Source of the DNA: Clostridium pasteurianum
GTDB taxonomy: Bacteria > Bacillota > Clostridia > Clostridiales > Clostridiaceae
DNA: 64,000 bases
Direction: 5' to 3'
Assembly (NCBI RefSeq): GCF_001705235.1
Contig: NZ_MCGV01000001.1
Coordinates: 2,108,001 to 2,172,000, forward strand
Positions 21,728 to 29,689 of this stretch are shown here, in pieces (the first letter of the stretch is position 1; each line of letters opens with the position of its first letter). The position numbers and the translations under genes are program-made. Below the pieces are notes generated by a model. The model saw only the letters and a program-made list of their open reading frames with translations, did not search any database and was not told where the DNA came from.

Positions 21728-22390
21728 TTGAAAATAACAATACGAAAGAAAACGCTTCTCATAATAATGCTTATATGTATAGTTATTGGTTTTTTTGCTG
21801 CATACAAATTTTTTAATAGAAATTCAAATTCTTCGTCCAAGCCATGGACTGTAGCAAATGCAAATGATATTTCAAAAAAATTCATAAGCAAAGAAACCCT
21901 TATAAAAAAAATAGAACAGAAGCAAAAACTTATAACAACAGAAGTTGAAATAAGTGAAAAAGTAACTATTGATAATAGTTGGGGAAATCTTGATGTCTTT
22001 AAGAAAATACAAAATATCTCTTTCACCGGAACGGGCATCTATGCTGTTGATCTATCAAATTTAAAAAACAGTAATTTAAGTATAAATAATGAAACAAAAA
22101 TTATAACACTTAAAATATCAAAACCTCAAATAGAGGCAATAAATATAGATGATGATAAAACGGAATATCAAACAGACAATGGACTTTTAAGATTTGGAGA
22201 AATAAAATTAACTCCTGAAGAACATGAAGCTATTATGGAAAATGTAAAAAAAGATATGAACAAAAAAATGATGGAAAATGATTACTATAGTAAGGCTACT
22301 TCTAATTCAAAAAAATCCATAAGAGATATGATAAAATCCATACTTGGAAAAGAATTTAATTATTCATTAACTATAGATTTCACAAAATAA
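21728..22390 (+). CDS. DUF4230 family membrane-anchored protein
   Basis: 220 residues starting at TTG with AAAGGGG 7 bp upstream. A single N-terminal helix (about 9-25) anchors the protein outside the cell. The rest has the DUF4230 pattern: KLITTEVEISEKVTIDNSWG, then GTGIYAVDLSNL, IITLKISKPQIEAINID, and a C-terminal amphipathic helix rich in Lys/Met before LGKEFNYSLTIDF. The family is common in Firmicutes and its role is not established. It follows the methyltransferase by about 100 bp and may share its transcript. A hairpin overlaps its stop codon. Confidence 0.8.
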   Translation: MKITIRKKTLLIIMLICIVIGFFAAYKFFNRNSNSSSKPWTVANANDISKKFISKETLIKKIEQKQKLITTEVEISEKVTIDNSWGNLDVFKKIQNISFTGTGIYAVDLSNLKNSNLSINNETKIITLKISKPQIEAINIDDDKTEYQTDNGLLRFGEIKLTPEEHEAIMENVKKDMNKKMMENDYYSKATSNSKKSIRDMIKSILGKEFNYSLTIDFTK

Positions 22391-22418
22391 ATATAGTGGC
22401 TAAAGCCACTATATTTAT
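22387..22418 (+). terminator. Terminator overlapping the DUF4230 stop codon
   Basis: 14-bp stem ATAAATATAGTGGC with its complement and a 4-nt loop TAAA. The left arm includes the stop codon. Confidence 0.75.
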
Positions 22419-22446
22419 GCATTTTCTAAAAAACTGCATAAATAAA

Positions 22447-22759
22447 AAGTAAAAGCTGTTACCATCCCTAAATAACAGCTTTTACTTATGTCAAAATCCC
22501 TTAAATTAAACCCTAAAAAACTTGCTTTAGCCTTACCCTTCTTTACCGTCCGCAGGTAAAGCTAAAGCCTTCTTTTAACGCAAGACCCCGTTCACATTAA
22601 AAGATTTCACTATCAGAGTTCCCATGGAATATGTTCATAGTTTTTACCACCCACATAATAAAAACTTTCACATATAATATTAAACTCCCAACAAACAAAT
22701 AACTTTAGAATCCCCTAGCATTTAAAACAATTACTTTGTGTAATCATCTTCTTGATTAC
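22447..22759 (-). ncRNA. Candidate structured non-coding RNA, about 310 nt
   Basis: Bounded by a consensus promoter (22766-22794) and a 15-bp terminator (22447-22461 with 22473-22487, T-run after). No open reading frame of note lies inside. Local hairpins can be drawn: GTAATCA/TGATTAC at the 5' end, GTTTTTA/GTAAAAAC around 22640-22660, CTTTTAA/TTAAAAG around 22570-22600, and a two-storey stem GCTTTAGC/GCTAAAGC enclosing TTTACC/GGTAAA at 22530-22570. Unpaired GC-rich patches between the stems look conserved in style. It is neither tmRNA nor RNase P RNA by their hallmarks. raiA-type RNA (known in Clostridium) or 6S RNA are candidates; I could not assign it. Confidence 0.7.
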
Positions 22760-22765
22760 GTTTAC

Positions 22766-22794
22766 ATTATAGCATTTTACTTGTATTTCATCAA
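22766..22794 (-). promoter_or_regulatory. Promoter of the candidate ncRNA
   Basis: Minus-strand TTGATG (22789-22794), a 17-bp spacer and a perfect TATAAT (22766-22771). Expected start near 22759, where no start codon with a ribosome site follows. Confidence 0.8.
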
Positions 22795-22922
22795 CTCTTA
22801 TTTTCTTTGATTTTAGCTTGTATTCTCTCGTATTATCTGTTTATCTTAGTTTTTGTCTGTATGATAACGTTTTATTTGATTGTATCGTCAAATTACATTA
22901 CTCGTTTTTTATAAAAAACAAA

Positions 22923-23081
22923 CTATAGTATTACAGATTCCGTTTCCCTACAATACCTAGTTATCATGCATTGTCCTAAATTTCTTGGGCATTTCCTGCA
23001 CATACAATCTTCTGCTTCACCTTTACACTTTCCACTTTTTAATTCGTCACAATGTTTACAGTTATCTCCCTCAACTATCAT
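22923..23081 (-). CDS. 52-residue cysteine-rich protein
   Basis: ATG at 23081 with a strong GAGGTGAT site 6 bp upstream. The 52 residues include eight cysteines (8, 11, 19, 26, 28, 31, 38, 44), with CKHC at 8-11 and DCMCRKC at 25-31. This layout could bind two zinc ions or an iron-sulfur cluster. It is hydrophilic with no signal peptide, so it is cytoplasmic. It lies between the TIM-barrel gene at 23187 and the candidate RNA, same strand as both. The hairpin at 23122 separates it from the upstream gene. Similar small Cys-rich proteins are common in clostridia; their role is unknown. Confidence 0.8.
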   Translation of the reverse strand: MIVEGDNCKHCDELKSGKCKGEAEDCMCRKCPRNLGQCMITRYCRETESVIL

Positions 23082-23121
23082 AAAATATCACCTCATATTT
23101 AATTTCTTAATAAATTATTTA

Positions 23122-23158
23122 ACTCAATCTTTACACATGTAACTTATAAAGATTGAGT
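23122..23158 (-). terminator. Hairpin after the TIM-barrel gene
   Basis: 12-bp perfect stem ACTCAATCTTTA (23122-23133) with 23147-23158, 13-nt loop. The T-tail on the minus strand is weak. Confidence 0.6.
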
Positions 23159-23186
23159 CATTTAGAATTTTTTAATTTTACTTATA

Positions 23187-23876
23187 TCATTCATTACCAT
23201 CAAATTTATTTCTATACTTTTTCATAGTATCACTGAATATTTCTCCCGGAGTTGGAGGAGTATATGTTATCGCATTAGCTCCAGCTTCTATAGTCTCCGT
23301 AATAGACTCCTCATTATTTCCGCCGGTTGCTATAATAGGTATATCAGAAAACTTATCTCTTATGCTTTTTACTATATATGATGTCCTTTTAGCACCTGAT
23401 ACATTTAAAATTGTTGCACCAGCGTCTATTCTTGCTTGAACATCTTCATATTCAGAAACAACAGTAACAACTATAGGAATATCTATAGTTTCTCTAATTT
23501 CTCTAACAATATCATTAGGAGTAGGACTATTAACCACAACACCCATAGCCCCTTTGAATTCAGCATCTAAAGCCAGATTTACAACTCTTTTACCCATTGT
23601 AAGTCCACCACCTATGCCACAAAATACTGGGACATCTGCTGCAAGGATAAGAGCAGATGTAATAACTGGCTGAGGAGTAAAAGGATATACTGCAATTACA
23701 GCATCTGCATTCGTATTTTTTATAACTGCAACATCTGTTGAAAAAACAAATGATTTAAGTCTTTTACCAAAAACCCTTATGCCGGTTGCATTGCTTATAA
23801 CCTTTGGAAGCTCAATCATATGGCTCCTGAGTGTCCCCTTTACTTCAGGCACAATCTTATTTCTCTTATTAGTCAT
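23187..23876 (-). CDS. TIM-barrel protein of unclear function
   Basis: 229 residues, no signal peptide. The pattern of alternating strands and helices with PIVVTVVSEY, QARIDAGATILNVSGAK and IPIIATGGNNEESITETIEAGANAI is that of a phosphate-binding TIM barrel such as the KDPG-aldolase, ThiE or NanE type. ATGG near 195 and the last AGANAI are where the phosphate group would bind. The N-terminal MIELPKVISNATGIRVFGKRL segment is not a standard aldolase start. Databases often call relatives only hydrolase. A clean single gene, with an AGGGAGA site before the start. Confidence 0.6.
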   Translation of the reverse strand: MTNKRNKIVPEVKGTLRSHMIELPKVISNATGIRVFGKRLKSFVFSTDVAVIKNTNADAVIAVYPFTPQPVITSALILAADVPVFCGIGGGLTMGKRVVNLALDAEFKGAMGVVVNSPTPNDIVREIRETIDIPIVVTVVSEYEDVQARIDAGATILNVSGAKRTSYIVKSIRDKFSDIPIIATGGNNEESITETIEAGANAITYTPPTPGEIFSDTMKKYRNKFDGNE

Positions 23877-24219
23877 AGTTTTCTTCTATCTCCCTTCTTG
23901 ATTTAATATGCCAAGTATTACATATATAAATGCACTAACCTTTAGTATCTATATTTATCAAGTTATTTAATTATAGATATAATTTATATAATTTTCAATA
24001 TCAATTTTCAAAATTTTGGATAATTTCACATATTAATTTTTTATTAACGATGTTTTAATAAATTTGGTCTTAATAACTCCCTATCACACTTTAATTTTTA
24101 ATACAATTTCACCAAAAGCTTTAATTTTGAGCATTTTCCACCTATTTCTTATTCTGAAAAGCATTACTTGTTAGAATGTTAAAACATTTTTCTTACCAAT
24201 TTACATTAATTGCTCACCG
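23877..24219. other. AT-rich divergent intergenic region
   Basis: No gene or clear structure is visible. It separates the minus-strand TIM-barrel gene from the exporter promoter at 24220 and probably contains the promoter of the former. Confidence 0.5.
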
Positions 24220-24248
24220 TTGACATTTTATACATTTAAAGTTACTAT
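24220..24248 (+). promoter_or_regulatory. Promoter of the 24.4 kb exporter operon
   Basis: TTGACA (24220-24225), 17-bp spacer, TACTAT (24243-24248). The leader before the ATPase start is about 115 nt. Confidence 0.75.
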
Positions 24249-24369
24249 TTATAGTAATAGGTTAAATATTTAAGCTAATGTCATATTGTAAAGAAATATA
24301 TTTCAATATGCAAACGAAATCATTTAGTAATATTAAAAGTTAACAATTTAATATAAAGGAGGATAACTC

Positions 24370-25329
24370 ATGTCAAATGTACTTGAGGTAAAAGACTTAT
24401 ACAAAACTCTAAACAAGAAAGAAATAATAAAAGGTATAAGTTTCTCTATAAAAGAGGGAGAAATCTTGGGATTCTTAGGACCAAACGGTGCTGGTAAAAC
24501 AACTACAATAAAAATGATTGTAGGTCTTATAAAGCCGGACAAAGGTACTATAACAATTTCAGGTCACGACATAACTAAAGAAACAGAAGCAGCTCTTTCT
24601 TCTGTAGGAGCTGTTGTTGAAAATCCAGAATTATACGGCTATCTTACTGGAAGGCAAAACTTAGAACAAACTGCTAGATTCTACAAAAACATAACAAAGG
24701 ATGATATTGACCACATAGGAAATGTCATAGGATTAACTATTCATCTTGATGAAAAAGTAAAAAAGTACTCTTTGGGTATGAAACAGCGTTTAGGTCTTGG
24801 AGTGGCTTTATTAAGCAAACCAAAACTTTTAATATTAGATGAACCTACAAATGGTCTTGATCCTACTGGAATCATAGAATTTAGAGAACTATTAAAAAAA
24901 GAAGCTAAAGAAAATAAAATGGCTATTTTTATTTCCTCACATATTCTTTCTGAAATAGAACATGTTTGCGATAAAGTAGCATTTATAAATAACGGCATAA
25001 TCAAATCTTTTGAGGAACTAAATAGTAATTCTAATAAAAATAAAAAAGAAACTTCAACTGAAAAAGTAGTTATAATGACAAAAGAAAAAGATAAATGTAA
25101 TGCCGCTTTAAAGGAAATTCCATTTGTTATTGATTTTAAATTATCTGATGTCAGCGGTACAGTTGCTACCTTTGATGTAACAGCTAAATCTGATTCAGTT
25201 CCTGACATAACATCAAGCTTAGCAGAAAAGAAAATCAGGATAGAACAAATTTACAAAAAGCAGCAAAATCTTGAAGATAGATATATGGAACTTGTAAATG
25301 GAGGAAAGAATAATGTGGAATCTCATTAA
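24370..25329 (+). CDS. ABC exporter ATPase, BcrA/CcmA-type
   Basis: 319 residues. The ATPase domain (1-220) has Walker A GPNGAGKT near 38-45, signature YSLGMKQRLGLG, Walker B LLILDEPTNGLDP and switch SSHILSE, all as in bacitracin-type (BcrA/NatA) exporters. A C-terminal 95-residue accessory segment, unlike the ATPase core, is also found in the paralogue at 32127. GGAGG lies 8 bp before the start. The partner permease overlaps its end by 17 nt. Substrate is probably a peptide antibiotic or lipid-like compound; this is inferred from the family. Confidence 0.93.
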   Translation: MSNVLEVKDLYKTLNKKEIIKGISFSIKEGEILGFLGPNGAGKTTTIKMIVGLIKPDKGTITISGHDITKETEAALSSVGAVVENPELYGYLTGRQNLEQTARFYKNITKDDIDHIGNVIGLTIHLDEKVKKYSLGMKQRLGLGVALLSKPKLLILDEPTNGLDPTGIIEFRELLKKEAKENKMAIFISSHILSEIEHVCDKVAFINNGIIKSFEELNSNSNKNKKETSTEKVVIMTKEKDKCNAALKEIPFVIDFKLSDVSGTVATFDVTAKSDSVPDITSSLAEKKIRIEQIYKKQQNLEDRYMELVNGGKNNVESH

Positions 25330-26497
25330 AAATGAATTTATAAAGTTACGTTATAGAAAAAAGTATATCATATGTATTATTGCTTTTGCATTAATATGTG
25401 CTATTTTCTCTGTGGTTTACGCAAAAATGAAAATAGCAACTACACCAGATGCAATGATCGCATCTTACAAGCAAACTAAAACAAGCTTAGAACAAAAAAG
25501 TAAAAGTATTAGCGACTCAACTTTAAAACAACAGTATCAGCAACAAATTTCTCAGATAGATCAACAAATTCAGCAATATGAGACAAGTAAAAAAGAAAGC
25601 ACTACCAATTGGAAAAAGCAATTAAAAAATTCAATAGATTCTCTTAAAGATGAAAAGAACTCTGCTTCTGATATATCAGAAAATACTTCAAAAGAAAGTT
25701 ATAATAAGCAAATTATATATTACCAATATCTTTTAAATCACAATATAAAACCTGAAGATCCTAATGCTATTTCAGTATCTGATTTTCTACAATCATTATT
25801 AAAACTTATAGGATACATACTAGTTCCTATTATTATAGCCATTTTCTCTGCTGATATCGTATCTGGAGAATATACTCCTCCTACTGTTAAAGTTCTTTTG
25901 ACTAAACCTGCTAGCAGAGCAAAGATATTAGCATCAAAATTTATTGCTTCAGTAGTATCATGCGTAGCAATAATTATTATTATAGAATTATTGTCATACA
26001 TCATAATGGGTATAGTATATGGATTTAATAATCCTAGCTATCCTGTAATAGTTGGAACTAAATACTTGAATACAGGAATAAAACTTACACAAGATAGTAC
26101 AGGATTAATACCTGTTCTGGGCAGTTCTTATATAGTTCCACTTTGGCAGTTTATTGTAGAAACTTTCTTATTCCAGATATTATTTATTATTGCATGTTGT
26201 ACATTCTTCATACTCTTATCTGTACTTTTAAAGAGCAGTGTTCTATCTATGACACTTGGAATAATGTCAATAATTGCTTTAAATATAATATCTCAAATAT
26301 CATCTATACATGTGATTTTACCGTTCCTATTTACAAGTTACGGTTCTCCTGCTGACACACTTAATAACAGTATTCCTACTACTTCAGGATTAACCTTTGC
26401 AACATGTATATTTGGAGTTTTCTTCTTAATAATATTTAGTGCAATCTGCTACGGATTGGCTGATTACACATTTAAGAAAAAAGATATGCTTGTATAA
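25313..26497 (+). CDS. ABC exporter permease (ABC-2 type), partner of 24370
   Basis: 394 residues. The first helix (about 18-36) is followed by a long Gln/Lys/Ser-rich coiled-coil-like region (about 45-150) outside the cell. Five or six helices follow (about 160-390), and the chain ends in the motif FKKKDMLV shared with the permeases at 29690 and 30932. The start at 25313 has GGAGGAAAG just upstream; an earlier ATG at 25298 has none. Translational coupling with the ATPase is clear. The same layout recurs three times in the window. Confidence 0.9.
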   Translation: MWNLIKNEFIKLRYRKKYIICIIAFALICAIFSVVYAKMKIATTPDAMIASYKQTKTSLEQKSKSISDSTLKQQYQQQISQIDQQIQQYETSKKESTTNWKKQLKNSIDSLKDEKNSASDISENTSKESYNKQIIYYQYLLNHNIKPEDPNAISVSDFLQSLLKLIGYILVPIIIAIFSADIVSGEYTPPTVKVLLTKPASRAKILASKFIASVVSCVAIIIIIELLSYIIMGIVYGFNNPSYPVIVGTKYLNTGIKLTQDSTGLIPVLGSSYIVPLWQFIVETFLFQILFIIACCTFFILLSVLLKSSVLSMTLGIMSIIALNIISQISSIHVILPFLFTSYGSPADTLNNSIPTTSGLTFATCIFGVFFLIIFSAICYGLADYTFKKKDMLV

Positions 26498-26504
26498 AAA
26501 TATT

Positions 26505-26537
26505 AGGGGTTTTCACTTTGTTCTGGTGAAAACCTCT
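26505..26537. terminator. Shared terminator between convergent exporter and Nudix genes
   Basis: 12-bp stem AGGGGTTTTCAC with 26526-26537, one G-U. It overlaps the first bases of the Nudix stop. Confidence 0.75.
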
Positions 26538-27036
26538 ATTTATTATAACCTATTCTCTTAAACACTTTTTTAACCACAGCTTTACCTATCTTGTCTTCAT
26601 TCATCTCATGAAGTACATTCTTCATACTTACCCAATATGCACCATCAACTTCGCTGGATTTTGTTATTTCCCCACTAGAATACTCCGCCATAAAAGTTAT
26701 CATTATTATTTCCTTTGAATCAAGATAATAGCTTCCCAAATACTCTGGTTTCTTTACGTCAATTCCGACTTCCTCTTTAACTTCTCTAATCACTGTTTCC
26801 TCTATTGTTTCTCCATTTTTGACATAACCTGATACTAGAACTTTTGAATCTTTAAAAGTATAATTTTGTTCCAAAAGCAAAATATAGTTTTCTCTAATAA
26901 CAGCAACTATTATACATGGTTTTGGCGTGTCAAAAAACATAATATCATCGTATTCACAGTAAGGTACCTCTCCCTCATCAAAGCTATACTTTTTTTTAAG
27001 CTTTTTTCCACACACAGGACAATATTCGTATTGCAT
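26536..27036 (-). CDS. Nudix hydrolase with N-terminal zinc ribbon
   Basis: 166 residues. The N-terminus (1-30) is a zinc ribbon, YCPVCGKKL followed 14 residues later by a single further Cys in VPYCEYDD, as in NADH pyrophosphatase NudC-like proteins. The Nudix box GETIEETVIREVKEEVGI fits G-x5-E-x7-REVxEExGI and coordinates Mg. It hydrolyses a nucleoside diphosphate linked to another moiety; NADH or a related dinucleotide is possible but not proven. The third Cys of a typical four-Cys ribbon is replaced, so the ribbon may be incomplete. GGAGG lies before the start. Confidence 0.88.
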   Translation of the reverse strand: MQYEYCPVCGKKLKKKYSFDEGEVPYCEYDDIMFFDTPKPCIIVAVIRENYILLLEQNYTFKDSKVLVSGYVKNGETIEETVIREVKEEVGIDVKKPEYLGSYYLDSKEIIMITFMAEYSSGEITKSSEVDGAYWVSMKNVLHEMNEDKIGKAVVKKVFKRIGYNK

Positions 27037-27093
27037 AACAAATCCTCCAAATCCTATTTCAATAAGACAATTATAGTTTACAGATAAAAAAGT

Positions 27094-27783
27094 TTAAAGT
27101 ACTATTTTAACAAATTTCTTCAATGTAATACTGTCTTCCCTAACATAACACTCATATGCCATTATATCTACTCCATTAGAAGCTGCATTTCTAACTGCAA
27201 TACCAAAGTTCTCATCCATCTCATCGTTAGGTGTAAATTCCTTTATATTATCCATTTGTATTAAAAATAATACACCTGCTCCATATCCTGCTTTTTTGGC
27301 TTCTACAAGCTCATTCAAATGCTTACTTCCTCTTTCAGTTGGAGCATCCGGAAATCTCGCAAATCCTTTATCCTCAAGCGTTACACCCTTTACCTCAAGA
27401 AAATACACTTCGCTATCATTTTCTAGTCTAAAGTCAAATCTGCTATTTCCAAAGGTTTTTTCGCGCATTATAGTATTGTACTTTGTCAAATTAGGTATTT
27501 TCTTATTTCTAAGTGCCTCTTCCACTACCTTATTTGGTATTTGCGAATCAATGTTAATAAATTTATCACCCTTATATGCTCCTATGAGATCATACTTAGT
27601 TTTTCTATCAGGATTACTGCCTTCTCTAAGTACAACAGTACAGTCTGGAATTAGTATTTCGCGGCATCTTCCCGTATTCGGCACGTGTACCATTATTTCT
27701 TGATTATTGAGCATTACATATGCTACAAATCTATTAGGTCTTTTCACAAATTTAGCTTTTACTACAGCATTTTCTATCATCAT
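27094..27783 (-). CDS. sfsA: DNA-binding protein SfsA homologue
   Basis: 229 residues, normal length for SfsA. Signatures include FVKRPNRFVAYV near 13-24, VPNTGRCREIL, RKTKYDLIGAY, FRLENDSEVYFLEVKGVTLE and FPDAPTERGSKHL. The last two form the nuclease-like core of the family. SfsA is linked to sugar-fermentation gene regulation in E. coli; in Firmicutes its role is unclear. Two adjacent ATGs could serve as start. The intergenic region upstream carries DnaA boxes. Confidence 0.96.
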   Translation of the reverse strand: MMIENAVVKAKFVKRPNRFVAYVMLNNQEIMVHVPNTGRCREILIPDCTVVLREGSNPDRKTKYDLIGAYKGDKFINIDSQIPNKVVEEALRNKKIPNLTKYNTIMREKTFGNSRFDFRLENDSEVYFLEVKGVTLEDKGFARFPDAPTERGSKHLNELVEAKKAGYGAGVLFLIQMDNIKEFTPNDEMDENFGIAVRNAASNGVDIMAYECYVREDSITLKKFVKIVL

Positions 27784-27803
27784 TTTATTTCACCTCTTAA
27801 TAC

Positions 27804-27981
27804 TAATCCACAAAATTATTTATTACAACTTAATATAATTGTATGTTATCCACATTTTTGCCGACTTATGAACATAAGTTTGTGGATAAGTAGTGTGCTT
27901 TTCAACAGAACACCTCAAACAGCCTATTTTTATATGCTAAGTGACAAAAAACCTGTGCACAACTTATCCACATTATCAACA
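27804..27981. promoter_or_regulatory. DnaA-box cluster
   Basis: Perfect TTATCCACA boxes at 27846-27854 and 27964-27972, and the complement at 27881-27889. One-mismatch boxes are TAATCCACA at 27804-27812 and TTATCAACA at 27973-27981. Five boxes in about 180 bp, in the region upstream of both sfsA (minus) and a small gene (plus). No dnaA or dnaN nearby, so not oriC. Confidence 0.75.
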
Positions 27982-28179
27982 CCACAATATATTGACATTT
28001 TTATAGTTTATTTATACAACATATATAAGTTATTGTAAACCACCTGTCAACATTATTGTTAATACTTTCACTTTATACACAGACTTTCATTTTACATTAT
28101 ATTCCACCAGCATTTTGTATACTATTTTGTAGAAAAGGTTAAATTAATTATAGAAAACTATATAAAGGAGAATTTATTT

Positions 28180-28350
28180 ATGGATAATAATAAAAATAGA
28201 ATGAGAGATAGAGAAAAATCAAATGCTGACCTTAGAAAAATGTTTCCAAAATCAGGCGATGATATAGGAATTAAAGATGGTGAGAAAGTCGGTTCAAGAA
28301 GTAATGGCAAGAAATACACAAAACGTTCAAAGCTATCACATAATAACTAA
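28180..28350 (+). CDS. 56-residue basic hydrophilic protein
   Basis: ATG at 28180 with AAGGAG 9 bp upstream, and a clean reading frame to TAA at 28348. It is rich in Lys, Asn, Arg and Asp with no hydrophobic segment. Residues 17-55 (ADLRKMFPKSGDDIGIKDGE, then KVGSRSNGKKYTKRSKLSHN) look like a small conserved clostridial protein. It could be a spore or nucleoid component, but I cannot place it in a family. It lies right after the DnaA-box cluster and before two palindromic elements. Confidence 0.7.
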   Translation: MDNNKNRMRDREKSNADLRKMFPKSGDDIGIKDGEKVGSRSNGKKYTKRSKLSHNN

Positions 28351-28360
28351 AGGAATAACC

Positions 28361-28508
28361 GTATTTTAGAAACAATTTAAATAAAATTCAATAAGCCCTG
28401 CTTTAAATTATAAAAAGACTTAGAAATTTTAATCTGTCTGAACGATAGTGAGTTATTAAAATTTCTTAGTATTTTTATAATTTGGGCTTGGCTGAGGTTT
28501 GAATAAAG
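28361..28508. repeat. Palindromic intergenic element, copy 1
   Basis: A long imperfect hairpin: the left arm from 28370 pairs with a right arm ending near 28504. The apical sequence CTGTCTGAACGATAGTGAG is identical to copy 2. Just after it come a GAGG...GCCCATTATTCTTC segment like the 40.25 kb tandem and a hairpin AGCTTTCC/GGAAAGCT (28586-28614). Confidence 0.8.
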
Positions 28509-28633
28509 CCCATTATTCTTCTTTACTAAATGCTACCTAATCTCTTTGTTATACCAGACAAAATTTAAGCAAGATAATAATTTAAAGCTTTCCGTAGAGA
28601 ATCGTAGGAAAGCTATCATTGTTCTTTTACTTT

Positions 28634-28823
28634 AAGGTAATTATATGTATTTTATAAACAATTTAAATAAACTTCAATAAGCCTTGCTTTAAATTATAAA
28701 AAGACTTAAAAATTTTAATCTGTCTGAACGATAGTGAGTTATTAAAATTTCTTAGTATTTTTATAATTTAAAGCTTAGGCTTATGAAGTTTATTTAATGT
28801 TTTAAAATACGTATAATTACCTT
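28634..28823. repeat. Palindromic intergenic element, copy 2
   Basis: Terminal inverted repeats AAGGTAATTATA (left) and TATAATTACCTT (right), with about 60 further imperfectly paired bases inside and a loop identical to copy 1. Its right end meets the stop codon (28823-28825) of the minus-strand adaptor lipoprotein gene. Confidence 0.82.
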
Positions 28824-29662
28824 TATTTTCTGCTTATACTTAAATCCACTGAAGAATTAGGTAGTAATTTTCCGTCATTGTCATCTATTGAAACCTCTAC
28901 CGGAATATACGAATCATCATCATCTGAGCTTGAGCTTACAGAAGAACTGCTGCTGCCATTGCTGCTGCTAGATACTACACTTTTCCCTACATAAGTTACC
29001 TTACCTTTATACGATTTTCCAGAATAAGACTGAGTTGATATAGTAACATTCTGACCGTCTTTTATATCGTTTATATTTTCCTCAGGCACCTTTGCCATAA
29101 CCTCAAGGTCTTTTAAATCTTGTACAGTTATAACATTTTTTTCTGGGCTTAGTATATCTCCTTTTGAATACCCTACATTTGTAACTACAGCATCGTCCAT
29201 ATCACATATTATAGAACTCCCACTTATATAACTTTTATTTAATTTGCTCTTTATAGAGTTAATCTCATCATTGTAGCCATCAATGGTTTTTTGCTCCATA
29301 TCTTTTTGATCTTGATCTGGCATTTTATCCTTTTTTATATTTTCAGCATCAATTTCATTTTGGATTTTATTTATATTAGAGTTATAATCACTTAAATCTA
29401 AATCTACTAACTTATCGTTTTTCCTAACTTCCTGCCCTGATTTAACATGTACATCAGACACACTTATTGATATGTCCTGAGACATTCCAAGTGAAATATT
29501 CTCTACATTCTTTGATTTTACAGTTCCAGTTATCTGTATTGCATTGGCATCCTTTTTAGCTTTTCCCTTATTGCCATTATTTGATGAACCGCTGCCGCAT
29601 CCTACAGCAAGAGACATAACTCCTGCAAGTGCAACGGAAATTATCAATTTACTTCTCTTCAT
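28823..29662 (-). CDS. HlyD-like membrane-fusion/adaptor lipoprotein
   Basis: 279 residues with a lipobox LAVGC at about 18-22, so exported and lipid-anchored. The N-terminal beta strand ITGTVKSKNVENISLGMSQD and the later half VTISTQSYSGKSYKGKVTYVG flank a coiled coil (about 80-145), the biotinyl-lipoyl-hairpin arrangement of HlyD/MacA adaptors. A Ser-rich linker is near 235-250. It ends the operon 33065 to 28823 and probably couples those ABC proteins to an extracytoplasmic step. It stops where a palindromic element begins. Confidence 0.82.
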   Translation of the reverse strand: MKRSKLIISVALAGVMSLAVGCGSGSSNNGNKGKAKKDANAIQITGTVKSKNVENISLGMSQDISISVSDVHVKSGQEVRKNDKLVDLDLSDYNSNINKIQNEIDAENIKKDKMPDQDQKDMEQKTIDGYNDEINSIKSKLNKSYISGSSIICDMDDAVVTNVGYSKGDILSPEKNVITVQDLKDLEVMAKVPEENINDIKDGQNVTISTQSYSGKSYKGKVTYVGKSVVSSSSNGSSSSSVSSSSDDDDSYIPVEVSIDDNDGKLLPNSSVDLSISRK

Positions 29663-29689
29663 AATTAATTCCTCTCTTCCTAAATTTAT

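Noticed and set aside
22447-22759. tmRNA or RNase P RNA
   Set aside because: No tRNA-like ends or tag frame for tmRNA, and none of the universal RNase P core segments such as GAGGAAAGTCC.
27296-27703. 135-codon frame opposite sfsA
   Set aside because: It is antisense to a well-conserved sfsA, lacks a ribosome site and has low-complexity Leu/Ser content.
27804-27981. Origin of replication
   Set aside because: DnaA boxes are present but no dnaA, dnaN, rpmH or clear unwinding element is nearby; kept only as a DnaA-box cluster.
28361-28823. Insertion sequence
   Set aside because: The inverted-repeat units are under 200 bp and hold no transposase frame; no evident target duplication was found at the ends.
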